Shown: positions 34,467-47,200, counted from the stretch's first letter. The stretch: 64,000 nt of DNA from Anthoceros angustus (GCA_010909165.1 VJWM01000025.1:868001-932000); one strand, 5' to 3'. The notes: generated by a model from the sequence alone, not told the origin. A program made the numbers and translations.

Positions 34467-35125
34467 CTACCTAAAGTCACCTACTGCACCCACAATGTCA
34501 TATACAGGAAGAATAAACGGCCTGCAAACCACGGAGGTAGAGGAAGATGCGTCACCTACTGTCGCCGCCTTGTGGAGGATCGCCGTTGAGAGCGCCCGTT
34601 GAAGGGCAATTGAAACCCGTCGTCGGAAATATGCTGTGAAGTACGAGAGGGACAGCCCCGCACCGTGTCTACGTGCATGGTAAGCTTTGGCACAGGACTT
34701 GACAAATTTGTCAAAGTCCTCAGCCATTGCCCCATACGTTTCTAGTGCAAGCGGAATAAAGAGGTGGCCCGCTTGCATCCTGCTATATTTGCGGACCTTG
34801 AGAGCCGCTGCTCCGACAGCAGCCCAATCTGGACGGTTAGTGATGACCTGAGCGGAGATGATGTCTCGTGTAGGATGAGTCACCACCACATCTGCCACCG
34901 AAACCTGGTCGCCACGAACAAGGTACTGGTCAGCCCTGATTGAACGACCTGTACGGAGAGTATACACCCGCTCCCTCCAGGCCATGTAGCCGTTTTCGTG
35001 AGCGATGGCGAACATGACATCGCGGATGGCGTCGTGAGTGGCAATGCAATGACCCCCATGGGGACAGCGAGCAAGATGTACCCCAGAATCATCGAGGGCA
35101 GAGCCGCACTCGCAAGTAAGGAGCG
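34467..35125 (-). pseudogene. Retroelement C-terminal fragment: zinc motif plus restriction-like endonuclease domain
   Basis: The minus strand reads a Cys/His cluster CECG ... HLARCPHGGHC at about 35110-35060. In the same frame follow the 182 residues from 35015 with ADVVVTHPT, AALKVRKYSRMQAGHLFIPL and ALETYGAMAEDFDKFVKSCA. An Asp in a beta strand followed by K-x-x-K-Y and an ET-G motif is the pattern of the endonuclease-like domain at the end of some non-LTR and related plant/invertebrate retroelement proteins. The upstream reverse transcriptase is missing and no ATG is needed at 35015. Family name is inference; the match to the remnant at 50.8 kb is direct. Confidence 0.6.
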
Positions 35126-36459
35126 TAGGAAAAAGGTAGGAAAAAGGTAGGAAAAAGGTGGCTATGTAATAAACGTGATTATAATCGTTTAGGTGGTAGG
35201 AAGGAGGTGGCTAATGCTGGTATGTATGGATAGACGGAAGCTTAGGAAGGGATCTTGCAGATCAGGTACACATGACAATCATATTATTATCTTGAACAAA
35301 CTTTGAGATTGATTGAAAGATAATGCGGGTTTTATGTCTTATGGTCAGCAGTGTGATATGCAGGCGTCTCAACGAAATCATATTTATTCAACCACAAAAG
35401 AGCAAGCTACTAACTAGTAAACACACTTTTAGCATGTGCCTGATTTTACAAAAGATCTCAACTATCCTGAACATCGCCTATCACGATATTGACGCAAAGA
35501 TGGTTCAAGATGCCAGGCAACCATCCTGGTTGAGCCATCATGAACTGTGCCTCCCAACAACCTCCCCGTGCCCTCCTGGTCCCTGCAATCACATTGTCGG
35601 CACCATAAACTGTCATTGTTAAGCACATTTTGGGAATATTCGAAATGCGGACCGGTGGTTGGCAGTGGTCTTGGAGCAGAGGAGGACAGAGTAGTTTTAG
35701 TCCATCAACCCAAAGATTGTGGGACTCTGAGTTTGTTAATCCTAGTTATTTTGGATGGTGGATTTTTATGTTTGGAAAATCATTTTATCAGTGTAGGGAA
35801 CTTCGATGAGCCCGTTTTTTTGTGAGGATGTTCACCAAGGTGTGATGATACTCATCAAATACTACTTCATCGATGCATCGCCAAGATGACGTCCTATCTT
35901 TAATTGTGCAATATCATGCGCATATAAGACTTGCATCATTTCCTCTTTGTCCAAAGGACCTGCTCAAAAATAAAATACCATCAGATTTGTCCCATGCAAT
36001 TTCTGCTTTCACACAAGACTTCTTCGTGGTTGCAGCTCAAATGATTTCTCCTCCTCAGCAGTGGGTAATTTTGAAGTATCAACTTTAGCCGCCTTTGAGT
36101 CTATCTTCTCCTTAGCCTTGCCATTCTTCTCCTTCAAATTGCTAAACAAGAGACTTATTTATTTCTTCTTTATGTTGAATATGAGCCTCAAGCACCTTCA
36201 CCGTCCACACATGCACAACATTGGATGAGGCATCTATATCCTAGGCCTCCCTTCCTTCCTTTTTGAATACGGTAAGGTAACTCTGCATGTATATGAAAGA
36301 TATGATAACCGCACATCACTTTATTTCTACAAGCACATGGCGTACCGCGAGGCTATGTGCACGAAGGACGTCGCACCCTCAAAACATTTATCGCTTCAGA
36401 GATTGAGACGCAGACGCTGCGAACATAATTCGAGTCACTTCGGTGCATTAGGTTTAAAT

Positions 36460-36580
36460 CAAGCGTCAGGTGATTGTACAATCTTACTCGAACCACAATG
36501 CGAGCAAGCTTCAATTGATTGTACAATCTTACCCGTACCACAATGCCAGCAAGCTTCAGTTGATTGTACAAACTTGCCAC
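36460..36580 (+). repeat. 45-bp tandem repeat, about 2.7 units
   Basis: Units begin CAAGC at 36460, 36505 and 36550. In frame with an open reading frame from 36337, giving 15-residue repeats of the type QASxDCTILxxPQC. Confidence 0.85.
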
Positions 36581-38239
36581 TTCAATTCGTGTCCTTGAAT
36601 GGATTAGTGTGTCTTTCCTTGAATGAAGGATGTACATGTGGCCAAAAACCCCAAATATATTTATCTAATAAAGCAAGCGTTGGAACCATATGGGTATTGG
36701 AACTCTGAGTATGAAGCGGTGCTTGGTTCCTAAAACTCGTCAAGTTATTAATGCGCGTGTGTGTGCAGACGTGGGCCCCACAACTCATACTCCGGTTGCT
36801 CGTTACCACCAGGATGCTGGTGCATCCCCTAATGCTATGGCCATGCATTCATCCAAGCATCATATATAATTAAGCCTACGAAACCGTAATCTCGTTCACA
36901 GATGGTTCACGATGCCATGAACACTGTTTATTGTGCGTACATTACATGCTCAAACTCGCGAGTGCCTTCACCAACCGTGCACTCACTGTGAACGCCGATC
37001 CATCGGGTGTCGAACATTTCAAGCTATAAGTGTAGAAGCATCAGCTAGTCTTGACCTGCCGATCGGGTGGGAGGTACATGAACCATCGCAAGGTCCTTTC
37101 AAAATCCTTGATTTGACATTATCTTTTGTTGTTATCGGCAACGAAGTGTTGACTGAAGGGAAATGCACTCCGTTGTTGTCTAATGTCGCCATCATTCGAT
37201 GGGATAGAGTGGAGGACTTGCTCTACGGAGAAAGTATGGACCACTCATTTCCTACCTCGTTCTGGAAGGAGACCGACAAAAAGGCAAGGGGAACTAACGA
37301 CATACGTAGACAAAACATGTGGTCTAAGCTTACACACACCAAGTATTGGTGTACCTTTGGCCGAACAGATTTTCCCAACAGCGACGCAGCTATCCAGGCA
37401 TCTTAAAGCACAGGGAAACGTAAAGGCAAGATATTAAGACTCTCTAGTGTGAAACACGGCTGTCAATATCACTTTGATGTCAAGCAGCTTCCTTGTTGGC
37501 CGTACTGCTTTCAACCTTAATCTATCCATGGGTGGCACATGGAGCAAGTCAAATCTTAAATTCAAAATCTCTTGGCGAAGCTTGGCTATAGTTCGTCTCT
37601 GAACACCTAGCTGCGCCACAGCTGTAGTGGGCATCACAGTGGGTATAGACAGGTCCTCCTTCAGAGCCTCACTGAAATACTCAGCCATTTGGTCAAAACC
37701 CCCAGCTCGGGCGACCAGCCCTCTTTCTTCAAATACTTGCTGGCTCTCACTAGGGCTCGCAGTGGCCAGGCAGATGCTCTCTTATACTTGTGTTCGACTG
37801 CATTCGACAAGCTTTCATTACTCAAGGACAAATCATCTATTTTATTTATTTTCCTGCTTCTCTGCAAAACATTGTGAAACATCGTCGTCTTCAAAAGGTT
37901 GGCCATTAGAAACCACCATCATACATGTCGAATTTTGGAAAATGTAGCTCATCTAGAAACCAAGGCCTATGCATCTATACGTGCATCAAACTCGAATGAG
38001 CCGGACATTTGGCGCACCAATCAAAGAGATTCAACTGCAAGTCATCGGTAGGGGCAAATAGAGTAAGGCCAAAAAGGTTTTACATGTTGTATACAAAGCA
38101 AATGTGGGAATATAACATCAACCAACAAATGATTTTCAAAAATAATATTCATGACTTTACGCCTAGATACCGGGATGATTTACAAATTTTTCAAACTACT
38201 AAAAATCAACACTCCATCCTGGTATTGATATGCCTCTAG

Positions 38240-38410
38240 GTTGCTTAACAGTGGAGTTGTTACAAAGTTTTCAAAGCGCCAAAAACAAGTAACCCATCCT
38301 AGTACTAATCCGACCCAAGAGTGCTTAACCGTGGAGTTCTCAAAGCACCAAAGTCGAGCACCCCATCCTGGTACGGATCCGACCCAGGAGTGCTTAACCT
38401 TGGAGTTCTT
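38240..38410. repeat. 69-80-bp direct repeat, 3 units
   Basis: (G)TTGCTTAAC/GTGCTTAACC followed by GTGGAGTT occurs at about 38240, 38321 and 38390. CCATCCTGGTA and GACCCA blocks lie between the copies. Confidence 0.8.
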
Positions 38411-38483
38411 ATGCCAGTGTGTCTATCTCCACCCTTACCCGGAGTAGATGCTTCAGATGGGATACAAACAATATATATACATT

Positions 38484-38554
38484 TGCGCCGGACGTCCGGC
38501 GCATCCACTCCACAAGATTGGGGTCTCCAGAAAATGCGCCGGACGTCCGGCGCA
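38484..38554. repeat. Two identical perfect 20-bp palindromes
   Basis: TGCGCCGGACGTCCGGCGCA at 38484-38503 and again at 38535-38554, starts 51 bp apart. Each is fully self-complementary with no loop. Confidence 0.95.
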
Positions 38555-39825
38555 TTGCTCCAATTCCTTCCTATGCTTTTCACTCTAACAATGGAGATCC
38601 CAGGATTGTGTACTCACAGTGCACCAGACTTCAACGAACATTGAACTTTGTCCCGTAGGAGAGGACACAACATGTATTGGAGGGGTGCAAGCTTCCTAAA
38701 ACCCTCAAGCTATGCCACGGAAATGCTCTTACATAGATTGGGAGCACACCATTCAGACAATGCAGGATCTCGTACGATCTGCAGATCCTTCTTTGCTTCA
38801 GCGTACATATGCTGCAGCCAACATTATGTTGTGTCAACTATGGCAACTGGAAGCCCGATTAGGTGGAGCACAAACTTTGAATTCCGTTGAGCTCAACAAA
38901 ATAGACAATGGTCTCGGCGATAGTTTGAAACGGAAAAAGAGTATTGTCGAGCTTGCAACTAGCTGGAAGCATCCGCAGAAGGCGAGGAAGGAGAAGATGT
39001 CCACAGTCCTCATGCGAGATGAGAATCAAGTATGATCCTGGTCAGCAACTACCTTCTGCCATCATGTTTTTGAGTGTTTTTTGCAGTCGCCATACTTGCC
39101 CCCACACTCCATAGCTTGATTCGGAAAAACGCTCTCAATTCCAGCTTCAAAACGAGCCATCTGTACCATGTTCTTGTTGAAAATATCTCGAGGTATGTGT
39201 GAAAGAAGAAAACAAACTCACCTTTTGTGATGAATCCTTTGAATGTCTATTGCGGTGTCTATACCTATTCTTAGGCTGTAAGAACGGATAGAAAAATGCT
39301 CTTATCGCAGGCTCGAGAATGAGCTATCCCGATCTCGATATAATTTAGCAGATGTTTTGCTATGTGTGAAAGGAGACAGCAACCAACTCTTCCTTTGAAT
39401 ATAATTTTCCGTCTCTATATTTACCCCTTTACTTTGCTTCTTGATTAAGAAGAAAGCTCTTGACGTCAGCTTCAAAATGAGCTACCTGTATTACCCTTTG
39501 GTGCTGAAAGGAAAAACCCTTGTCTAAAAACGGGATTTGAAGTCTTTGCCACAGAAGGATTGAATGTAGCCCGCAAACTATGGCAACGGCGTCCCCGTGA
39601 GTTCGGACCCTAGCATACACGGGCGTATGCGAGTTGGAAGGTATGGATATGCACTCATGAGGTATGGGTGAATGACTATGCGCACACATGCCACACTCCA
39701 CCGAGCGCATGCCTGCTCCACCGGCTACCGGAGTCAGAGCGGTGGATCCCACGACTGCACAGATGCTTGCATTAATAACGTGACGAGTTTTAGGCTCCGC
39801 CGAAGCGGCGACCGAGGCGCTTTTA

Positions 39826-42804
39826 TTATTGCAGACACTCCTCCTTCCTTAAGCCCCCACTTAATTCCTGCAGTTTTGCATAAATCTGTTGGCATTGTGT
39901 GTGGCTTTGGTCTGCTGCCATAAAAGAGTACACCTTCTTGTCAAGTTCTATCCAACTCCGCCCAGGGACTTTCCACGCACCAGCTTGCTGTCTCAGAGGT
40001 TCTAATTCCTTTGCCTCCTTCCACAAGCTAGCATTTGCGTAGATACTTGACATGAGCAAATAAGCTGCACTATGCCGTGGTTCCAGACTGACAGCACGAT
40101 CGAAGGCTCGTCTACCCAGTTCCACGTTGTTGTACTTCCGGCAGGCACCAAGCAAGGACAACCAAACTTTGTAATCAGGCGGCACAGGCATAGACACCAG
40201 CAGGTCTTCCACTTTATCAAACAGTCCAGCACGGCCAAGTAAGTCCACGAGGCTTGAGTAATGGAGGACAGTAGGGATCACTTTGTGCTCTCTGATCATA
40301 GACTCGAAGTACCAGATGCCTTTGTCCACCATACCGGCATGACTACATGCAGTCAGGACAGACAGGAAAGTAACTGCATTTGGCGTCCCACCAGCCAGTT
40401 GCATTTCGTCAAAGCACTGGAAACACAGCTGTGATTCCCCCTGCCAGGCATACCCGGAAATCAAGGCATTCCATGCTGCCACATCACGGTCAGGTAGCAT
40501 GTCAAAGACTTGCCGAGCATGGACCATGCTGTTGCATTTACCATAAGAATGAATGAGAGATGTCGCCAGATTGACACTGCACTCCACACCACTGGCAACG
40601 ATGTCGTGATGAATCCGGTGGCACATCTCCAAAGCCCCTGCACTACTACACACTTTGAGGAGAGAGATGAACGTTGCCTGGTCTGGCCTTGCGCCAGACT
40701 CTTGCATTTCGGTATATATCTGCAAGGCCTTCTCAACTTGTTCCTGCCGAGCATACCCAGAAGTCATTGCTGTCCAGGAAACCATAAATCTCTGGGGCAA
40801 AGAGTCGAACATGTCCTGTGCAGTCAACATGTCACCACAAGTTGCATACACACAGACCAGAGTGTTTCCAATGCCAATATCCGCCTCGTGTCCCATTCTT
40901 CTGAGTTCTGCATGAATGTCCCTTACGATCAGGAGCGATTGCAGCTTCAGAAGTTGTCCTTCGACTAAAATGTCCTCTTCAACAGCGGCTAGGGCACCAC
41001 AACCTTTGAGCACGCTCACAAAGGTGCAGCTGTCTGGCCTTATGCCCCTTTGCTGCATTTCAGCATAAAGTGAGAGTGCCATGTCACCTTGTTCTTGCTG
41101 AGCATATGCTCCGATCATAGTGTTCCACGACACCACGTCCTGCTGGGACAATTTGTCAAACACTAGTCTGGCGTCAACCAGGTTCCCACTTTGAGCGTAC
41201 ATGTGAATCAAGGCGTTGCCTACACATTCATCCTGCTGGCCACATGTTACCACTTGGGCATGAAGCTCCCTACCCTTTTGGAGAGCTGACAGTCTAAGGC
41301 GTTGTCCGTCTACCAGTGTATCCTCTTCTGTGGCTGCAATGCCACCACAAGCTGTGAGCAGGCTAGCGAATGTCCTCTTATCTGGACTCACACCTGCCAC
41401 TCGCATCTGGGCATAGAGCTGCAATGCTATCTCACTCTGGTTCTGTTGAGCATATCCTGTGATCATGGCAGTCCAAGCCACCACATCGTGTGCAGAGAGT
41501 GTATCAAAAACACGCCTCGCATTGACCATGTCTCCACACTTCGCATACATGTTCACTAGACTGCAGCCAATGTATAAATCCGATTCATATTGTGCCCTCA
41601 TAAGTGCTTCATGTATTACCTTTCCTCGTTGCAAAGAATCAGCTTTGACCAGTATTCCATCTACAAGTGTATCCCCTTCCTTGGCTGCCAAATTACCACA
41701 TGCTTTGATTGCACTAACGAAAGTCCTGTCATTTGGAGACACGCCCTCTCTGAGCATCTGATCATACAATTGGAGAGCTTTCACACCCTGCCCCTGCTGT
41801 GCATATACTGTAATCATGGCAGTCCATGACACCACATCGTGTCTTGGAATTCCGTCAAAAACACGCCTAGCATCAATCATGCTGCCACACTTTGCATACA
41901 TGGCCAGTAAACTGCTGGCAACAAACACATCCGATTCGTAACCTCTTCTGATAACTTCAGCATGAATCTCCCTACCCTGATCCAGGCTCTTTACTTTCAG
42001 ATATTGCTCATTGACTTTAGTTTCCTCTTCCAGTTCTGCCAGACTACCACATGCTTTCAGTACACTTACGAACGTTCTATCACCCGGCCTCAGACCATGG
42101 ACACACATTTCTTTGTACAAATACAAAGCTTTCCTACCGTCTTCGCCCTGCCGAGCATACCCAGCGATCATGACATTCCATGACACCACATCCCGATAGC
42201 GCAGAGACTGAAAGACAGAGTGTGCATCTGTCATGCTGCCACATTTTGCATACATATCGACCAATGCTGTGCCCACAAATAATTCAGTCTGGAGCCTGCT
42301 CCTGCAAGCATCCTCATGAAGCTGCTTACCCTGTTCCAAATCTCCTTCGCTGCCACAGGCTTTGAGCATGCCAACAAGAAGGTACTTGTTTGAACTTACC
42401 CCTTCCACCCGCATATGCTGGTACAATCTAAATGCCTCTTGATTCTGTCCAGCACTGAGATGACCTGAGATGACTGCATGCCATGAGCCAGCCGTGCGGT
42501 GAGACAGTTGCTTGAAGACCTCCACCGCATCCCCAAAACTCCCGCACTTCACATACACCAGAACCAGCAAATTGGCGAGATGGCCATTAGAATCAACTTT
42601 GCTCCTCATTACATGGGCATGCACTAGCTTTACCACAGGCAATGCCTTCCTCCTAGAGCAACCCTGTAACAAATACTCGTAAGTTGCTACCGAGGCTACA
42701 CAGCCATGCTGATGCATCAAAATCACGGCGTCGAGCGCAGTCTCCAGGTGTCCTTCCTCACACAAGTTCTTCAGTTTGTTGGCACTCTCAGATCCGCTGT
42801 GCAC
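39826..42804 (-). CDS. PLS-class PPR protein, long, PG-type E/E+ end, no DYW domain
   Basis: Intronless, 992 residues from ATG 42804. PLS triplets are marked by ALVDMYAKCGSM, SLLAMYAKCGSM, SLVNMYAKCGDM, ALIHMYAQSGNL, TLVCVYATCGDM and SLIHSYGKCNSM. Then come VDLLGRAGLF and the E motifs. PG box PGRSWIEL at about residue 947; the tail ends 46 residues later without DYW. Four consecutive triplets carry an added EEDTLVDG-like insert before a SLxxGRxIHA sequence (about residues 258-277, 374-393, 491-510 and 608-628), as in the gene at 29042. The divergent neighbour at 44253 is a DYW:KP type. Probable organelle RNA-editing specificity factor. Confidence 0.9.
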   Translation of the reverse strand: MHSGSESANKLKNLCEEGHLETALDAVILMHQHGCVASVATYEYLLQGCSRRKALPVVKLVHAHVMRSKVDSNGHLANLLVLVYVKCGSFGDAVEVFKQLSHRTAGSWHAVISGHLSAGQNQEAFRLYQHMRVEGVSSNKYLLVGMLKACGSEGDLEQGKQLHEDACRSRLQTELFVGTALVDMYAKCGSMTDAHSVFQSLRYRDVVSWNVMIAGYARQGEDGRKALYLYKEMCVHGLRPGDRTFVSVLKACGSLAELEEETKVNEQYLKVKSLDQGREIHAEVIRRGYESDVFVASSLLAMYAKCGSMIDARRVFDGIPRHDVVSWTAMITVYAQQGQGVKALQLYDQMLREGVSPNDRTFVSAIKACGNLAAKEGDTLVDGILVKADSLQRGKVIHEALMRAQYESDLYIGCSLVNMYAKCGDMVNARRVFDTLSAHDVVAWTAMITGYAQQNQSEIALQLYAQMRVAGVSPDKRTFASLLTACGGIAATEEDTLVDGQRLRLSALQKGRELHAQVVTCGQQDECVGNALIHMYAQSGNLVDARLVFDKLSQQDVVSWNTMIGAYAQQEQGDMALSLYAEMQQRGIRPDSCTFVSVLKGCGALAAVEEDILVEGQLLKLQSLLIVRDIHAELRRMGHEADIGIGNTLVCVYATCGDMLTAQDMFDSLPQRFMVSWTAMTSGYARQEQVEKALQIYTEMQESGARPDQATFISLLKVCSSAGALEMCHRIHHDIVASGVECSVNLATSLIHSYGKCNSMVHARQVFDMLPDRDVAAWNALISGYAWQGESQLCFQCFDEMQLAGGTPNAVTFLSVLTACSHAGMVDKGIWYFESMIREHKVIPTVLHYSSLVDLLGRAGLFDKVEDLLVSMPVPPDYKVWLSLLGACRKYNNVELGRRAFDRAVSLEPRHSAAYLLMSSIYANASLWKEAKELEPLRQQAGAWKVPGRSWIELDKKVYSFMAADQSHTQCQQIYAKLQELSGGLRKEECLQ

Positions 42805-44245
42805 GCTGTACAGGACATGGGCCTTGGCATATCAGCTCGTACATTTCACACGCCAAAATTCCTTTCATTCACACGTCAATGTGACAAACATGCCACCAAA
42901 TATTACCAGAACCGCGTCGACTGCAGAAGGTCCAAGGCCCAAGTAGCATGTTTCCTCAGCTCTTCATCCCTCACTGAAGTGGGCAGCAGCGTGCCCACTT
43001 GCAACCAGATGCACCTACTCGTAACCCGTATTCCCCTGTACCACAAGCCCGAACGATGGGAACCTCCCTGCAGAGAAACCCGTGGATCTGTTTATAACAG
43101 CCCAGAGCAAGTGCAGTGCCACCTGGTGAGCTCAGGCATACACCTGTGAGTGGCAAATGCATTCGCGTGCACACAGGCAAAGCAACTCCTACCTGTGCCA
43201 GTCTCTTGTCCCAGCATTCTGAAGGATTCCAGCAAGCAATTGGACAGCCCTTCTCCATCGCCATCTGAATCAGCCAACCAGCATTTGCGCAACCAGTATC
43301 CATGAGCATAAATTTCTTTCCCCACCCAGTTTCCATTATTCCTCTTCAAAGGGTTCTCAAAGGAAAGGTACTGGCAAGAACGATGTCCAGAACTGCTACA
43401 GATGCGAAGGATAGCGGGCTACCCGGTTTCTAATAATCATAGGCACACAACCCACTCTCCATTACTGCTCGTCAAATGTCTCTCAGAGGTTTCGACAAGA
43501 TCGATTTTCAGTCTGAAATTTTCAGAACTGCTACACATGGAGGCAGTAGTGGGCTATAAAGGTCCACCCATTTTCTGATCTCATAGGCGCCGTAGCTACG
43601 TCAACGCAGTTGCGTTTAAGCTGTACAGATTCCCTGTGGATGCAATATCGATCCTCCGTTTAAGCAACTGAGCTCGGTGTCTGAGCACTCCGCGTTGTAT
43701 GTGCAGGAGCAGAGTGTTGTTTCTCGTCAGCAGGTCGAAGGTGTCGTTCACATGCCGACAACTGTCACCCAGACTCCTCAGGAAGTCTCAATTCCAATCA
43801 GGCAAGGAGTCTTATGCAATTGCAATCGGGCAAGGAAGCTTGGGCAGCTATGGGAATTGCAACAGGCACAGGGCCCATGATCTGCCCTGCCCTGGCTCAC
43901 ACGCATTGCAAGCATATCCATGTGCGAGTCCGTGATGCTTCCACGATCTGGCACCATGAAAAACATGGTGCGACTTCTACACGCCCTCTCTCGTGTCTGG
44001 CCGCCTGGCTGGATGACGGCGGAGGATGTAAGATTAGGGTGTGCCAACCCCTGCCGAGTGGTGCGAGGTGGAGGACAAGGTGGTGGAGCTGCAAGGGTGG
44101 AGATTCTCAGGTAGACTGTGTCTTGTGTTGTCAGCAGCTGCCTAGTCTTGGATCTTGGCAAAGTTTTTGCAAACTTGTAAAGTAGAACTCTGGATTCTCT
44201 TGCAGCGTTACGTGCGCACTGGAGGCATGAATAGTTCTGACACTC
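42805..44245. other. Spacer between divergent PPR genes
   Basis: About 1.45 kb shared upstream region. No gene recognised. It probably contains both promoters and a 5' exon for the plus-strand gene. Confidence 0.4.
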
Positions 44246-44250
44246 ATGCA

Positions 44251-47200
44251 GGGTGACAAACAAAAAAGGTTGTCTCAAGCCTGGAGCATGGAGGAAACTG
44301 TGCGAAGAGGGGCATCTGGATGTGGCCTTTCAGGCCCTGGAGCGTATGGGCGAACGCGGGACATCTGGGTTCAAGGACATGCTGTATCGCATCCTGAAGG
44401 TGTGCATTGCCAGGAGAAATTTGTTCATCGGCACGCTCGTTCATGATCTTGTTGTGAGCAGTGGGTATGAGGCCAATCCATTTTTGGGAAACCACGTCAT
44501 TCGCATGTATGCTTCTCATGGGAGGTTGGTTGAAGCATCTCAGGTGTTCTCCAAACTGGATTCACCGACTCCTTTTGTTTGGAGCTCTATGATTTCAGCA
44601 CATAGTGAGCATGGACAGGCTGAGCAGGCCATAAACTTGTACCAGCGAATGATACAATCCGGCTCACAACCTGACCACTATGTATTTGTAGCTGTGCTGA
44701 AGGCGTGTGGTAAAGCAGCAGATTTAACTTCTGGGAAGTTGGTCCATGGGGATGTCGTTGAAAGTGGGCTGGAATCAAATATGTTCGTGGGCAACACCTT
44801 GGTTGACATGTATGGGAAATGTGGAAGCCTGGAAGATGCTCGCAGAGTGTTTGACCGGTTGCCAGTAAAGGACTTGGTGACATGGAGTGCCATCATCGCA
44901 GCTTATGCTCAGCATGGGCTTGGTCAAGAAGCTCTCACGCTGTTTTCGAGTATGGAGCAACATGGTATAAGGCCTGATAGTGTTGCATTTGTCAGCATGC
45001 TGAAGGCATGCAGTAGTGCGGGGGCTATATATGTAGGCAAGCGCATTCATCAGCAAGTCATGGATTGGAGACTGGAAGGGGATTTGTATGTTGCAAACTC
45101 GCTGGTGGATATGTATGCCAAATGTGGAAGCCTTTCGGATGCTCAAAGACTGTTCGACAATATGCCTTATAAGACCTTGGTGACATGGAATGCTCTCATC
45201 GCAGGATATGCCCAGCATGGATTCAGTGAGGAAGCGCTGAAGGCTTATGTAAGCATGGAACAGCAGGGAATACTGCCAGACAGTATGACGTTTATGAGCC
45301 TCTTGAAAGCTTGCAATAGTGTCTCTGATGGCAAGCGCCTTCATGCAGAGATTGACAGGAAAAAATTGGAAGAGGACGTCTATGTTGGCAACAGTCTGCT
45401 TGATATGTATGCCAGATGTGGGAGTCTTCAAGATTCTCGTGATTTGTTCAATAGGTTATCCACGAGAAATGTGGTGACTTGGAACTCTCTCATCACCGCA
45501 CATGCCCAGAATGGGCTTGATGAAGAAGCTCTCAAACTGTTTGTCAGCATGGAAGCAGAGGGTGTAAAGCCAGATGGCATCACTTTCATGAACATTTTGA
45601 GATCATGTGGTACTTTAGGAGCTATACTTGTGGGCAGAAGGGTTCATGCTCAAATCCTGGAAGTTGGACTAGAAAGAGATGTCCTTATTGCCAATACCCT
45701 AGTTGACATGTATTTGAAATGCAGGGACCTAGATGATGCACGTAACGTATTTGACAGACTGCCTGTCAGGGATATAGTAACATGGAACGCTATGATTGCT
45801 GGATATATGCAGCACCAGCGTACTCAGGAAGCCTTGGCACTATATGTGGATATGCGACATAGTGGCATGAGTCCAGACAGTTTCACTCTTGCCAGTGTGC
45901 TGAAAGCATGTGGAAGCACAGCAGATATTCATGCTATTCAGCTGATTCATGCTGAAATTGTGGACAAGGGACTTGAAGGTGATGATTTTGTCGGGAATAT
46001 TTTGGTTAACCTGTACACCGGTTGTGGACGACTAGAGGATGCATGCAGAGTCTTTCACAGGTTGCCAGCCAGAGACGTGGTAGCATGGAGTACTTTGATT
46101 GCAGGATATGTCCATCAGGGGCTTGATCAGAAAGCCCTTGAACTCTTCTTAAGAATGCAAGAAAGTGGTGTGGCACCAGATAATGGTACATACGTGATCC
46201 TTCTCAAAGCTTGTGGAAGACTAGGAGCCATAGAGGAGGGTAGGCAGATCCATGCACAGATCGTACAAAGGGGATTAGGAGCGGATGTGTCGGTTGGAAG
46301 CTCTCTCATCGACATGTATTCCAAGTGTGGCAACCTCGAGAATGCGCAAAAGGTGTTTGATAAACTCGTGCAGAAAGATGTGGTTGCATGGACTGCACTC
46401 ATTGATGGATATGGCCAACATAATGACTGTAGGATGGCCATGAAGTGCTTTGAAGAGATGCAACAGCATGGGTTGGCACCAGATGCTACGGCTTTTACTT
46501 GCATTCTTGTCGCTTGCAGTCATGTGGGGCTGGTGGATGAGGGTTTGCAATATTTCAAACAGATGATTGAAGAACATGCCATCACCCCAATGCCAGAGCA
46601 CTATAATTGCATGGTTGATCTTCTAGGAAGGTCAGGGCGCTTGGATGAGGCTCAAAAATTGCTTCAGACTATGCCATATGAACAGCAAACTGTAGGGTGG
46701 ATGTCTCTTTTGTCTGCCAGCAAAATGCATGGCAACCAAGAGCAAGCAAGGCGGTCGTTTGATAAGCTTGTAAGTATGGAACTGCATCATCCCTCTGCAT
46801 ATGCACTCATGTCAAAGACATATGCAGATGAAGGCAGGGAGGAGGATGCAGATGCAATCGAGAACTTGAGGAAATTGACAGGCGCTCAGAAAGAACCAGC
46901 GACTGCCTTGGTTGTGGTGAAGGACAAGATGTATGAGTTTGTTGTAGGGCAAGAAAGGGACGATATAGGTTCAAAACTTAAGAGTTTGAACCTACAGATG
47001 CCGGAGGAAGATGGAGAGATGGCTGACAAGAAAGCAAATGCACTTTGTGGACATGCTGAGAAACTGGCAGTGGCATTTGGACTGTTGAACACGCCAGATG
47101 GAACCCCGCTTGTGGTGATGAAAAACCTTAGGATGTGCACCAATTGCCACAGTGGAACTAAGATCATCTCGAGACTTGAGAATCGGGAGATTGTCATTCG

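Larger units (their letters stand above)
35126..39825. other. Gene-poor spacer, about 4.7 kb
   Basis: Contains an 11-bp repeat (GGTAGGAAAAA, about 3 units) at 35126-35162, a 45-bp repeat, a 69-80-bp repeat, and twin palindromes (listed separately). Weak open frames: 36933-37406 (+, 157 residues, with LPIGWEVHEP and RVEDLLYGESMDHSFP) and 38712-39035 (+, 107 residues, helical, Lys-rich end). Neither is recognised; both could be exons or transposon remnants. Confidence 0.45.
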
